From assembly GCA_008501785.1 (NCBI GenBank), contig QQUD01000325.1, positions 1 through 10,881 of the forward strand: a stretch of 10,881 nt of DNA, in the 5' to 3' direction. Below the pieces are notes generated by a model. It was not told where the DNA came from. It worked only from the letters and a program-made list of their open reading frames with translations, and ran no database searches. Every line of letters begins with the position of its first letter. Position 1 is the first letter of the stretch. The DNA comes from Chloroflexota bacterium (lineage in GTDB: Bacteria; Chloroflexota; Anaerolineae; Promineifilales; Promineifilaceae). Position numbers and translations under genes: made by a program. Positions 1-6,673 of the stretch are shown in pieces.

Positions 1-845
1 TTGGTTGACCAGCTCTGGATGGTGCTGTAGCGGCCGCTAGGACCTTGTTTGACGGAGAGTTCAATCAAACCGGAGTGGAAGGAATCGGAGGTATAGATGG
101 GGGCGGTGCAGCCTTCGACGTAATGGACGTGTGCGCCTTCATCGACGATGATAAGGGTACGCTCGAATTGGCCCATGTTTTCGGCGTTGATGCGGAAGTA
201 GGCTTGCAGCGGCATTTCTACATTCACGCCTGGCGGCACGTAGATGAAGCTGCCACCCGACCAAACGGCCGTATTTAAAGCCGAAAACTTGTTATCGGTG
301 TAGGGGATAATCGTATTGAAATATTCTTTGACCAGTTCAGGATACTGCTGCACGCCATCGTCCATGCCCAGGAAAATAACGCCCTGATCTTCCAACTCTT
401 TCTTGATGTTGTGATAAATCATTTCTGATTCGTATTGTGCGCCAACACCAGAGAGGAATTTCTGCTCTGCTTCGGGGATTCCTAATTTATTGAAGGTGTC
501 TTTGATATATTCAGGCACATCATCCCAGGAATCTTCGGACTGGTTGGTGGGCTTGATATAGTAATAAATGTCATCGAAGTCGATTTGTTTGAGGTCTGGT
601 CCCCATTCGGGCATCGGCCGTTTCAAATAATGCGCATACCCTTTCAACCGAAACTCTAACATCCACTCCGGTTCATTCTTCATCGCCGAGATAGCCCGAA
701 CGATTTCCTCTGTTAAGCCCTTTTCCGCCTTAAACACATACTCTTCAGCATCAGCGAAGCCATATTTGGTTGCATAATCCTGGTTAACTTGCGCGACTAC
801 TTCTTCTTCACTGAGTTCGCGTTCCACGATTTCATTTGTTGCCAT
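1..845 (-). CDS. sufB: Fe-S cluster assembly scaffold protein SufB (3' end beyond window)
   Basis: SufB is the scaffold of the SUF system; it works in the cytoplasm in a SufBCD complex that builds Fe-S clusters using SufC ATP hydrolysis. The frame is open from ATG at 845 to the left edge, giving about 281 codons of a family that is normally about 470 residues, so the C-terminal part is missing only because the window ends. Family stretches seen include the N-terminal YGFADAEEY, a Y-rich segment [11 protein letters not shown], the region [15 protein letters not shown], the core [13 protein letters not shown] and the end [11 protein letters not shown] strong ribosome site (AAAGGAGG, six bases before ATG) lies inside the last codons of sufC, and only one base separates the sufC stop from this start, so the two are translationally coupled. 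Three CGGCCG palindromes lie in the frame (31, 266, 615). sufD would be expected further left but is not visible. Confidence 0.95.
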   Translation of the reverse strand, partial: MATNEIVERELSEEEVVAQVNQDYATKYGFADAEEYVFKAEKGLTEEIVRAISAMKNEPEWMLEFRLKGYAHYLKRPMPEWGPDLKQIDFDDIYYYIKPTNQSEDSWDDVPEYIKDTFNKLGIPEAEQKFLSGVGAQYESEMIYHNIKKELEDQGVIFLGMDDGVQQYPELVKEYFNTIIPYTDNKFSALNTAVWSGGSFIYVPPGVNVEMPLQAYFRINAENMGQFERTLIIVDEGAHVHYVEGCTAPIYTSDSFHSGLIELSVKQGPSGRYSTIQSWST

Positions 846-846
846 A

Positions 847-1629
847 CTAGGCCTCCTTTAAGACGCCGTGCTTTTCACGGATCCAGTCATAACCACGTTC
901 TTCGAGTTTAAGAGCCAGGTCAGCGCTGCCGCTTTCGACAATACGGCCGTTTAGCATAATATGCACCTGGTCTGGCTTAACATAATTCAAAATACGTTGG
1001 TAATGAGTAATTATCAATGTACCCATATTAAACTCTTCGCGCAGGCGATTCGCACCTTCCGACACAATTCGCAGTGCATCGATGTCGAGTCCCGAATCAG
1101 TCTCATCCATAATGGCAATTTTTGGTTCAACCACAGCCATTTGTAAGATCTCAACCCGCTTTTTCTCACCACCTGAGAACCCTTCGTTCAAGTAACGGCC
1201 TGCAAATTTGTGGTCAATGCCCAGCATGTCCATCTTCGTTTTCAACAAACGACGAAATGCAGGAATTGAAATCCCCTTATCTTCGGGGTCTACAGCTTGG
1301 CGACGGGAGTTAATAGTTTGGCGCAAGAATTTTGCCAGGGTTACACCGGGAACTGCGGCAGGATATTGGAACGCGAGGAACAAACCAGCGCGAGATCGTT
1401 CATCTGCTTCAAGTTCCATCAAATCTTGACCATCAAAAACAACTTGGCCAGCAGTTGGTTCATAAGCCGGATGACCGGCCAATGTATAAGCAAGCGTACT
1501 TTTACCAGAACCATTTGGCCCCATCAATGCATGGGTTTCACCGGGTTTAATGAGGAGATCAATTCCTTTCAGAATTTGTTGATCGGCAACACTTGCGTGT
1601 AAATTTTTAATTTCTAATGCAGACGTCAT
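847..1629 (-). CDS. sufC: Fe-S cluster assembly ATPase SufC
   Basis: SufC is the ABC-type ATPase of the SufBCD complex; it energises cluster assembly and is soluble, not a transporter. The 260-residue product has Walker A GPNGSGKS at 37-44, a Q-loop Q88 (AFQYP), the SufC-type signature FSGGEKKR at 151-158, Walker B IAIMDE at 171-176 followed by the diagnostic DSGLDIDAL, and switch histidine H209 (ITHY). Length fits the family (about 250-260). The frame stays open to 1725, but homology begins at [10 protein letters not shown], and AAGGAG lies upstream of ATG 1629, so I chose this start. It is the first gene of the sufCB unit, with a leader of about 140 nt from the predicted promoter. The order C then B, without a preceding B, differs from the usual proteobacterial order. 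Confidence 0.96.
   Translation of the reverse strand: MTSALEIKNLHASVADQQILKGIDLLIKPGETHALMGPNGSGKSTLAYTLAGHPAYEPTAGQVVFDGQDLMELEADERSRAGLFLAFQYPAAVPGVTLAKFLRQTINSRRQAVDPEDKGISIPAFRRLLKTKMDMLGIDHKFAGRYLNEGFSGGEKKRVEILQMAVVEPKIAIMDETDSGLDIDALRIVSEGANRLREEFNMGTLIITHYQRILNYVKPDQVHIMLNGRIVESGSADLALKLEERGYDWIREKHGVLKEA
852..859 (-). promoter_or_regulatory. Strong ribosome binding site of sufB inside the sufC end
   Basis: The minus strand reads AAAGGAGG, then six bases, then the sufB ATG. The site lies within the last sense codons of sufC, so ribosomes finishing sufC can reload directly on sufB, favouring matched amounts of the two complex partners. Confidence 0.85.
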
Positions 1630-1776
1630 GCTGTTAAAACTCTCCTTAATGATGCAAAACACAGGATGAGCTGATATAGTTTGGGATTCCCCTTCACTGC
1701 CCCTTTCTGTGCTTGTTAAAATCACATGTATTTAATTCGTAACATGTCAACGTGAAAGGCTCAAAATCTGTGGGAG

Positions 1777-1805
1777 ATTATAGCACAGCGACATAGGAAC
1801 GTCAA
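1777..1805 (-). promoter_or_regulatory. Sigma70-type promoter of the sufCB operon
   Basis: On the minus strand TTGACG (1805-1800) is followed by 17 bases and a perfect TATAAT (1782-1777). This predicts a transcript start near 1770 and a leader of about 140 nt before sufC. Only one position of the -35 hexamer differs from consensus, so the promoter should be strong when not repressed. Confidence 0.8.
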
Positions 1806-1806
1806 T

Positions 1807-1839
1807 ATTTATGATATTTATGATAAAAATAGCATAAAT
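1807..1839. promoter_or_regulatory. Candidate SufR operator between the divergent suf promoters
   Basis: Between the two -35 boxes are three copies of one half-site: ATTTATGAT at 1807-1815 and 1816-1824 in direct orientation, and AGCATAAAT at 1831-1839 in inverse orientation (ATTTATGCT on the minus strand). The second and third form an inverted repeat with 10-base arms, one mismatch and a 4-base A centre (1816-1839). It touches the first base of the sufR -35 box, and the first copy ends one base from the sufCB -35 box. This is where a repressor of both promoters should bind. The assignment to SufR is inferred from position; the cyanobacterial CAAC-N6-GTTG site is absent from this gap. Confidence 0.55.
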
Positions 1840-1867
1840 TGACTTTATTGACTGAGGTTGTTATAAT
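1839..1867 (+). promoter_or_regulatory. Sigma70-type promoter of sufR and the MIP18 gene
   Basis: TTGACT (1839-1844), a 17-base spacer and a perfect TATAAT (1862-1867) predict a start near 1874 and a leader of about 95 nt. A second TTGACT begins at 1849 but is too close to the -10 box to serve. Confidence 0.8.
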
Positions 1868-1908
1868 TTATTGGGTATTTTGCGGTTAAATATTAATTAG
1901 TTTGGCAA

Positions 1909-1928
1909 CATCTCTAACAGGAGAGATG
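1909..1928 (+). other. Hairpin in the sufR leader
   Basis: CATCTCT and AGAGATG form a 7-bp stem with a 6-base loop (AACAGG) in the predicted untranslated leader. It is followed by no T run and ends about 26 bases before the ribosome site, so it is not a terminator. It may only stabilise the message, or be a chance structure. Confidence 0.3.
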
Positions 1929-1968
1929 GTCAACGTTATTCATCCACTCCGCAGAAAGGGATTTTATC

Positions 1969-2622
1969 GTGAATTCTGTAACAAGCAAAGAAAAACAGAG
2001 CACGCGGGAAACAATCTTATATACGCTTAAGACTACGCATGAAGCAAAGGTTGAAGAACTGGCAGTCGCGGCCAGCATTTCCCCGGTTACTGTCCGTCAT
2101 CATTTAAATGGATTACAAGCCGATGGGCTGGTTGAGGTGAGAAGCATACGGCGCAAAGTGGGACGGCCGTATTACGTTTACAGCCTCAGCGAAAAAGGAA
2201 ATGAGCTGTTCCCCAAAAAATATTACAGTTTAACCAATCGTCTTTTAGATGAAATTAAAGAACAACTCCCCCCAGAAATGATTTCTAAATTGTTTTCTGG
2301 CGTTGTGAATAAGATTGTAGAAGAACATCGCTCAGAATTTGAAAAATTGCCCTTTGAGAAAAAGCTAGATTACTTGATTCAGCTGCTATCTCAAGAAGGG
2401 TTTCTGGCAGAATGGGAAAAAACAGATTCTGGTTATAATTTAAATGAATATAGTTGTCCTTATCTGGCAATGGGCCAAACACATGCTGAAGTATGTGGTT
2501 TGGATAGGGAGTTAATGATTTCTGTATTGGAACTACCTGTCAAACAAAAAAGTTGCATGTTAAATGGGGATGATTGCTGTCAATTTGTCGTGACCCCAGT
2601 TGGTGTCAACGGGTCAAATTAA
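1969..2622 (+). CDS. sufR: SufR-like Fe-S-sensing transcriptional repressor
   Basis: This is a winged-helix DNA-binding protein (217 residues) of the SufR group, which represses suf genes while it holds an Fe-S cluster and releases DNA when the cluster is lost. The N-terminal third carries the helix-turn-helix (about 14-60, with recognition helix SPVTVRHHLNGLQADGLV) and a wing GRPYYVYSLSEKG (65-77). The C-terminal part has cysteines C163 (SCPY), C176, C196, C203 and C204. The spacing C163-C176-C204 matches, as I recall it, the three cluster-binding cysteines of Synechocystis SufR (164, 177, 205). The start is GTG, preceded by AAAGGG eight bases upstream. It is divergent from sufCB and is followed by the MIP18 gene 17 bases later. 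It probably controls both units and itself. Confidence 0.88.
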   Translation: MNSVTSKEKQSTRETILYTLKTTHEAKVEELAVAASISPVTVRHHLNGLQADGLVEVRSIRRKVGRPYYVYSLSEKGNELFPKKYYSLTNRLLDEIKEQLPPEMISKLFSGVVNKIVEEHRSEFEKLPFEKKLDYLIQLLSQEGFLAEWEKTDSGYNLNEYSCPYLAMGQTHAEVCGLDRELMISVLELPVKQKSCMLNGDDCCQFVVTPVGVNGSN

Positions 2623-2639
2623 CCGAAAAGGAAATAACA

Positions 2640-2945
2640 ATGATTGCTAGTAAAGAAGAAGAAGTGCTTGAATCGTTACGCAGTGTTATTGATCCGGAAA
2701 TTGGGCTGAATGTGGTTGAACTTGGACTCATTCGCAATATCGAAGTCAATGATGAAAATGACACAGCTGCCATTACCATGATTCTAACCACCCCATTCTG
2801 CCCTTACGGACCACAAATTATTGAGCAAGTTCGCGTCGTTGCCGCTCAATTGCTCGATGGTGGTGTCGAAGTACAAATTGGCACTGAATTGTGGGATCCG
2901 TCAATGATGGAAGAAGGCGCTGGTGGAGATTGGGGATTGTTCTAG
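2640..2945 (+). CDS. MIP18/DUF59-family Fe-S assembly factor (SufT-like)
   Basis: This is a small cytoplasmic protein (101 residues) of the MIP18 (DUF59) family, whose members (SufT, eukaryotic CIA2, PaaD) help Fe-S cluster delivery or maturation. The sequence shows the family opening VLESLRSVIDPEIGLNVVELGLI (split over residues 9-31), the hallmark cysteine C54 in TTPFCPYGP, and a late WDP (85-87). The start is ATG at 2640, eight bases after AAAGG; a longer frame from 2574 overlaps sufR and lacks homology. Co-transcription with sufR, 17 bases apart, and the divergent sufCB genes make a role in the same pathway very likely. I give no symbol because sufT is usually reserved for longer or sufS-linked versions. 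Confidence 0.88.
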   Translation: MIASKEEEVLESLRSVIDPEIGLNVVELGLIRNIEVNDENDTAAITMILTTPFCPYGPQIIEQVRVVAAQLLDGGVEVQIGTELWDPSMMEEGAGGDWGLF

Positions 2946-2974
2946 CTCCTAAAATAAATTAACCATATCAAAAG

Positions 2975-3006
2975 AGAGATTGGGATAATACTCAATCTCT
3001 TTTTTT
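2975..3006 (+). terminator. Intrinsic terminator after the sufR-MIP18 unit
   Basis: AGAGATTGGG and CTCAATCTCT form a 10-bp stem with one G-T wobble around the loop ATAATA, followed by a run of T (3000-3006). It lies 29 bases after the MIP18 stop. The facing M23 gene ends at 3054; on the minus strand the stem is followed by the short tract CTTTT, so it may also act weakly in that direction. The remaining 47 bases of the gap hold only AT-rich sequence. Confidence 0.85.
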
Positions 3007-3053
3007 GTTGGAAAGTAGAGAAGAAAATAAGTAATTGGTGAATTGGTGAATGA

Positions 3054-3797
3054 TTAATTTATGCCAAGTAATTCAAGGGGATTTACGTTTGTGCCTTGAA
3101 TTTTGTCATAAATGTTAAGGTGGGTATGGTAGCCACAATCTCGCTGGTAACAAAGATTGCCATACATGTCTTTGGTAAAGCCGTTATTGCTTTCTGTTCC
3201 AACTGATTGACCTAGCTTAATCTCATCTCCTTTATTTACAGAGTAATTGCCGTGCATCATTAAGATTTGATATTTGTCGTTTTCGATGACTAAAACGGTA
3301 TTGGCATATTCATCAACATATAATTCTGTTACCAGACCATCAATTGGAGACAGTATCGTTGCACCGTTTCCGGCAGCAATGTCAATTGCCATGTGACCAT
3401 ACGTAGACCCATGTGGACCTTGGGTCAAAACATATTCGTTGTACGGAGCAATGATTTTGTTTTGGCTTGATGGGAATTTTGGAAGAGGAACGGCCGTTTC
3501 CCTCACCACCGCTTCCACATTAGCAACAACCGTCGATTGTGGAACGGCCGTTTCCACCCGACTTTCCTGAGCAACATCAAATATACTGCGATTCAAGATG
3601 ATTCCAATCAAAAACAGAATGATGACTAAAACGGGTCCCAATATCACAAATGGATGCATTGGCATGGCGGTTTGATTGCCGTGATCAATCACGACCGGAT
3701 CGTTGTGGACAACCATTTCCGGCAGTATTTCATCTTTTTGAGGGTAGGTGTCTTGGGCAGCTACAGCCAAAAACTCATCAATCGGTAAATTGGTCAT
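3054..3797 (-). CDS. Membrane-anchored M23-family (LytM-like) peptidase
   Basis: This 247-residue protein has a cytoplasmic-looking N-terminus (1-48), one hydrophobic span (about 49-68), a linker (70-115) and a C-terminal M23 domain expected outside the membrane. M23 enzymes are zinc endopeptidases that cut peptidoglycan cross-bridges or activate amidases. All key residues are present: H135 and D139 (GHMAIDI), H182 (MMHGNY), and H224 and H226 (HTHLNI), matching the LytM pattern H-x3-D, H and HxH. An unusual pair of cysteines, C216 and C221, sits just before HxH. The linker carries two ETAVP repeats, each encoded by a CGGCCG palindrome (3491, 3545). The start ATG lacks a strong ribosome site. 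The gene has its own promoter with a palindromic operator and is probably not part of the glycan operon. Confidence 0.85.
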   Translation of the reverse strand: MTNLPIDEFLAVAAQDTYPQKDEILPEMVVHNDPVVIDHGNQTAMPMHPFVILGPVLVIILFLIGIILNRSIFDVAQESRVETAVPQSTVVANVEAVVRETAVPLPKFPSSQNKIIAPYNEYVLTQGPHGSTYGHMAIDIAAGNGATILSPIDGLVTELYVDEYANTVLVIENDKYQILMMHGNYSVNKGDEIKLGQSVGTESNNGFTKDMYGNLCYQRDCGYHTHLNIYDKIQGTNVNPLELLGIN

Positions 3798-3811
3798 GAC
3801 AGATTAATTCC

Positions 3812-3841
3812 ATATACAGAACAAACGTTCTGTATATTATA
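3812..3841 (-). promoter_or_regulatory. Promoter and LexA-box-like operator of the M23 gene
   Basis: A perfect inverted repeat with 11-base arms, ATATACAGAAC and GTTCTGTATAT, and the centre AAAC covers 3812-3837. Its core GAAC-N4-GTTC equals the core of the Gram-positive LexA (DinR) box. On the minus strand a perfect TATAAT (3841-3836) overlaps the outer end, so transcription would start near 3829, inside the palindrome: a classic repressor position. No convincing -35 box is seen. That the repressor is LexA is inferred from the motif alone. Confidence 0.6.
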
Positions 3842-3882
3842 TCTGATTTTTCCAATTTTTATATGAGAAAAAATTGTGAAGA

Positions 3883-4767
3883 TTAACGGCCGTTCTTTCC
3901 CCGCTCCCAGAAAAACCCCGCCGCATTAGCAACCTGCGCCATCCCCAACAATTTCGCATGTATCACAGCAGGTAAAAATCGTTGTTGTGAAAATGGGAAC
4001 CGTATCAAGTTTAAATAAAATGAAAAAGGCTCAACTTTTAGCGACATCTGCTGACGTTTTGCCCGGATTTGATGGTATTGCCAAGCGCCGCGTCCATAAT
4101 TAAAATGCTGCCGCCAAAAAGAAACGGCCGTTAACCAATGCCAATGCCTTACAATTGCATCAGGTATGAATCGCAAAGAAAATCCTAAGTGTCGCCATCG
4201 ATCACAAAACTCACGATCTTCACCCGCCGCCAATGGCATATTTGTATCAAAGCCCCCTACTTCGAGAAATAGCTTTTTGGGAACGGCCAAATTATTTGAC
4301 GTAAAAAATGTACCACTGTTTTGATTGTAGTAAGCATACAAATAAGCAATCAACAATTGGCTGGCTGTGGAAAAGGCATTTTCAGGAAAAGCATTGATGG
4401 TTCGACCGCCAACAGCAACGGCCGTTTCCTCCCCCACCCCCGCTGCCAAACAATCTAACCAATCAGGAGCCGGTGAGCAATCATCATCTGTAAATGCCAG
4501 CAGCGCACCTTTTGCGGCGGAGGCTCCGGTATTGCGTGCCGTTGCTGGACCTTGGTTTGGTTGGGTGATGATTTGCAAATTGACGTTTGCAGAAATTTTT
4601 TCAATCTCGTTAGGTAACGGCCGTTCTCCCCCATCATTCACCACAATCACTTCAAACCGATCTCGTGGATACGTCAACTGTGCCAAAGATTTTAAGCAGC
4701 GCTCTAGCTGCTGGGGACGGTTGTACGTAGGGATGATGATGGAAAAATACGGCCGTTTTCTATCCAT
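3883..4767 (-). CDS. GT2-family glycosyltransferase (second of a tandem pair)
   Basis: This is a family 2, GT-A fold, inverting glycosyltransferase of 294 residues that transfers a sugar from a nucleotide-sugar to an unknown acceptor. Motifs in order are the opening FSIIIPTYNRPQQL (8-21), VVNDGG (42-47), NQGPATARN (71-79), the metal-binding DDD at 94-96 in FTDDDCSPAPDW, SNNLAVPK (157-164), GGFD (171-174) and the catalytic-region ED (183-184) in AGEDREF. There is no long hydrophobic span, so it should act on the inner membrane face or in the cytoplasm. AAGGTGG lies four bases before the ATG, which overlaps the stop of the upstream paralogue by one base (TAATG). It closely resembles that neighbour in motif order and spacing, pointing to gene duplication. 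It is the last gene of the operon and contains five CGGCCG palindromes. Confidence 0.92.
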   Translation of the reverse strand: MDRKRPYFSIIIPTYNRPQQLERCLKSLAQLTYPRDRFEVIVVNDGGERPLPNEIEKISANVNLQIITQPNQGPATARNTGASAAKGALLAFTDDDCSPAPDWLDCLAAGVGEETAVAVGGRTINAFPENAFSTASQLLIAYLYAYYNQNSGTFFTSNNLAVPKKLFLEVGGFDTNMPLAAGEDREFCDRWRHLGFSLRFIPDAIVRHWHWLTAVSFWRQHFNYGRGAWQYHQIRAKRQQMSLKVEPFSFYLNLIRFPFSQQRFLPAVIHAKLLGMAQVANAAGFFWERGKNGR

Positions 4768-5666
4768 TATGCCACCTTGGTTTGTCGAATTTGCGTCAAA
4801 AATGTTTCATAACGCATCCCAATTCGGTACGCTTGCTGCGCCAAATAAACAAGCGCTCTCACGGTGAGCGGCAATCGTTTGCGACGCAGCGATTGCCACA
4901 ATGATGGATAAAACCATTCTTGTGCATACAGTGAACGTAATTCACTTGGCGGCTGCTGTTTTTGCGTTTCGCTAAAATAGTAACCACCGCGACCATAGCG
5001 AAACTGCTGCAAAATATGCCCCCACGCACTCAAATGATGATAATGCCAAACCTTTGCCTCTGAGAAAAATCGCTGCCGAAATCGATAATGTAACAAGCGA
5101 TAGCTTAATTCCATATCTTCAGCCGCCGCTAACGGGAAGGTTTGATCAAATCCACCTAACGCTTCAAATGTCGCACGACGATAGGCCGCATTATTTGAGA
5201 TTAAGAGGAGGGAATTACCTGTTTCGTCTTGCATAAATTCATATAAAAAATCGGTCAGGTGCTGCCATGCCTTTTCACCTGCATTTTGCTCAAAAGGCGT
5301 CACCGTCTGCCCACCCAATGCATCCCAACGTGGATCGGCAAATCCCTGTGCAAATTGGTTCAGCCAATCTGGAAAAACACGGCAATCATCATCTGTAAAG
5401 GCAATCAATTCGCCCTGAGCCCTGCTGGCACCGGCATTTCGGGCCGCTGCGGGGCCACCATGGGCAACGGTTATGAGTTGAAGTGGCAGGTTTTGTTTTA
5501 ATTGCTCGGAAACGGCCGTAAACGAATCCTCGCCCCCATCATTCACTACAATCAGCTCCCACCGATCGGATGGATAGTCAAGGTCTACAAAGCTTTCTAA
5601 GCAGGCACGCAATGATTGGGGGCGGTTCCATGTGGGAATGATGACGGAGAAAAACGGCCGTTTCAT
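4767..5666 (-). CDS. GT2-family glycosyltransferase (first of a tandem pair)
   Basis: This is a 299-residue family 2 glycosyltransferase, probably adding a sugar to a surface glycan; donor and acceptor are unknown. Motifs are FFSVIIPTWNRPQSL (5-19), VVNDGG (40-45), GGPAAARNAG (70-79), DDD at 92-94 in FTDDDCRVFPDW, SNNAAYRR (157-164), GGFD (171-174) and ED at 183-184 in AAEDMELSYRL. The ATG follows the TAA of the second sulfotransferase with no gap (TAAATG), and only a weak GGGG lies upstream, so it probably depends on translational coupling. The first codons MKRPFF are written with the palindrome CGGCCG, as are those of the downstream paralogue. Confidence 0.92.
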   Translation of the reverse strand: MKRPFFSVIIPTWNRPQSLRACLESFVDLDYPSDRWELIVVNDGGEDSFTAVSEQLKQNLPLQLITVAHGGPAAARNAGASRAQGELIAFTDDDCRVFPDWLNQFAQGFADPRWDALGGQTVTPFEQNAGEKAWQHLTDFLYEFMQDETGNSLLLISNNAAYRRATFEALGGFDQTFPLAAAEDMELSYRLLHYRFRQRFFSEAKVWHYHHLSAWGHILQQFRYGRGGYYFSETQKQQPPSELRSLYAQEWFYPSLWQSLRRKRLPLTVRALVYLAQQAYRIGMRYETFLTQIRQTKVA

Positions 5667-6446
5667 TTACACATACCCCAATCGCGCCATTGTCGGACCG
5701 GCAACTGCCATAATATCTGCTACCTCGCGATCCGTTAACTTCTTACGATAATTCCCAATACTCCCAGGGTCTACCATATTGACATCAAATCCACCCGAAT
5801 CGACGTTCAGCTTCGCCGCCAACTGGGGCAGCACTTGCTCAGGCTCTGTCACCAATGTTTCGTAGCGAATCAGAAAAACTTGATCCGCCCATTTCTCCAT
5901 GTGTTCAATGCGCTCGACCCAACGTTGGGCAATTTTGCCAGTTGAATCCCACTTTTTGACCCAGGGTTGATCTGCCCAATCGGTTTGCGTTTTAATCAAA
6001 AAAGAGCTGGCCACATCCCGGCAATCTCGGTAAATAACAACACAGGTCACGTGATCATTCCCAGCAAATCGATGCAGTTGTTTTGAATATTGCGGCAGTT
6101 TGTCGCCCACAATCGTTTTATTGGGAAACGTGCGATGCAGCGCCCGTTCAATAACCGAAAAATCCACAACCCCACGCGTGACCCGCATCACATGATACAG
6201 ATAACGCAAAGTAAACAGCATATTTTGCCATCGAATATGGCGTGGATTTTCAATTTGTGGCAAAAATCCAAACTGTGCTTTCACAGAATTTGTATACGCC
6301 AACATTGCGCGCATGTAGTTGGTTAGCGGTTGGTTCAAAAACATCAAATTACTAAACTCATGGGTAACAGCCATTTCAGGATGGCTAAAAAACAGCTTTC
6401 CTAAAAGTGTCGTTCCTGAACGTTGATGTCCTGTTACTAAAATCAA
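5667..6446 (-). CDS. Sulfotransferase-family protein (PAPS-dependent type)
   Basis: This 259-residue protein has the layout of cytosolic-type sulfotransferases, which move a sulfate from PAPS to a hydroxyl or amino group. It shows the 5'-phosphosulfate loop GHQRSGTTLLGKL at 6-18 with SHPEMAVTHE after it, a conserved DKLPQY (115-120), the 3'-phosphate signature YRDCRDVASSF at 139-149, and RYETLV (194-199). A late GNYRKKL (231-237) resembles the C-terminal PAPS-contact region of the family. The start is TTG, five bases after AGGAG; that AGGAG is the edge of the 91-bp repeat upstream, so the repeat supplies the ribosome site. Together with the GT2 pair it suggests sulfation of a glycan or glycolipid. 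Substrate is unknown, and some family members are not proven sulfotransferases. Confidence 0.85.
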   Translation of the reverse strand: MILVTGHQRSGTTLLGKLFFSHPEMAVTHEFSNLMFLNQPLTNYMRAMLAYTNSVKAQFGFLPQIENPRHIRWQNMLFTLRYLYHVMRVTRGVVDFSVIERALHRTFPNKTIVGDKLPQYSKQLHRFAGNDHVTCVVIYRDCRDVASSFLIKTQTDWADQPWVKKWDSTGKIAQRWVERIEHMEKWADQVFLIRYETLVTEPEQVLPQLAAKLNVDSGGFDVNMVDPGSIGNYRKKLTDREVADIMAVAGPTMARLGYV

Positions 6447-6451
6447 AGTTA

Positions 6452-6633
6452 CTCCTGTGTAAATCGAATTGTTAATTCGATATGCGATTTACCAAATCGC
6501 ACTACGGTTTTCATGGGTAGTGGTGTGCCACGTTCATGATGTCTCCTGTGTAAATCGAATTGTTAATTCGATATGCGATTTACCAAATCGCACTACGGTT
6601 TTCATGGGTGGTGGTGTGCCACGTTCATGATGC
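6452..6633. repeat. Two tandem 91-bp repeats built of paired hairpins
   Basis: Units 6452-6542 and 6543-6633 are 89/91 identical, differing only at 6519/6610 and 6542/6633. Each unit has a hairpin with perfect 8-bp arms (ATCGAATT, loop GTT; 6463-6481 in unit 1), then a second with perfect 8-bp arms (TGCGATTT, loop ACC; 6483-6501). The feet face outward: GTAA at the left on the plus strand, and GTAG at the right on the minus strand (CTAC, 6502-6505). A weaker stem GTGG/CCAC follows (6520-6531). A GTAG foot plus hairpin is the mark of REP elements mobilised by RAYT transposases. The first 15 bases of a third unit (6634-6648, two mismatches) run into the next module. The same DNA also reads as a mini-ORF chain. 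Confidence 0.9.
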
Positions 6634-6673
6634 CTCCTCAGTAAATCGTAGGACAAAACAGTGTTTTGTCCAT
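6511..6673 (-). other. Chain of overlapping mini-ORFs leading into the sulfotransferase gene
   Basis: Reading leftward there are: MDKTLFCPTIY (6673-6638), MNVAHHHP (6628-6602), a 23-codon ORF starting MKTVVRFGKS and ending FTQETS (6605-6534), MNVAHHYP (6537-6511), and a 21-codon ORF starting MKTVVRFGKS and ending FTQE (6514-6449). The last four overlap successively by ATGA. Both MNVAHH starts have AGGAG or AGGAGG four or five bases upstream. The last stop is two bases before the TTG of the sulfotransferase. This may be real coupled translation or a by-product of repeat duplication; two near-identical copies give no evidence of selection. Confidence 0.25.

Noticed and set aside
1630..1725. N-terminal extension of sufC from 1725
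   Set aside because: SufC homology begins at [10 protein letters not shown], and a ribosome site lies before ATG 1629; the extra 32 residues fit no SufC.
1746..1936. GTCAACGT at 1746-1753 and again at 1929-1936 as regulator sites
   Set aside because: Only an 8-base direct match without symmetry, located in the leaders rather than at the promoters; the half-site cluster at 1807-1839 is better placed.
3033..3048. AATTGGTG repeated twice in tandem
   Set aside because: Very short, in an AT-rich gap between converging genes, with no further structure.
3853..3876. CAATTTTT/AAAAATTG hairpin after the last GT2 gene as a terminator
   Set aside because: The stem is all A/T but for one pair, the loop is 8 bases, and no T run follows on the minus strand; AT-rich chance structure is likely.
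4367..4867. A 166-codon plus-strand frame
   Set aside because: It lies antisense across the two GT2 genes, which have clear motifs, and its protein resembles nothing; it is a shadow.
6452..6650. Possible CRISPR array
   Set aside because: The period is 91 bp with near-identical full units and no variable spacers.
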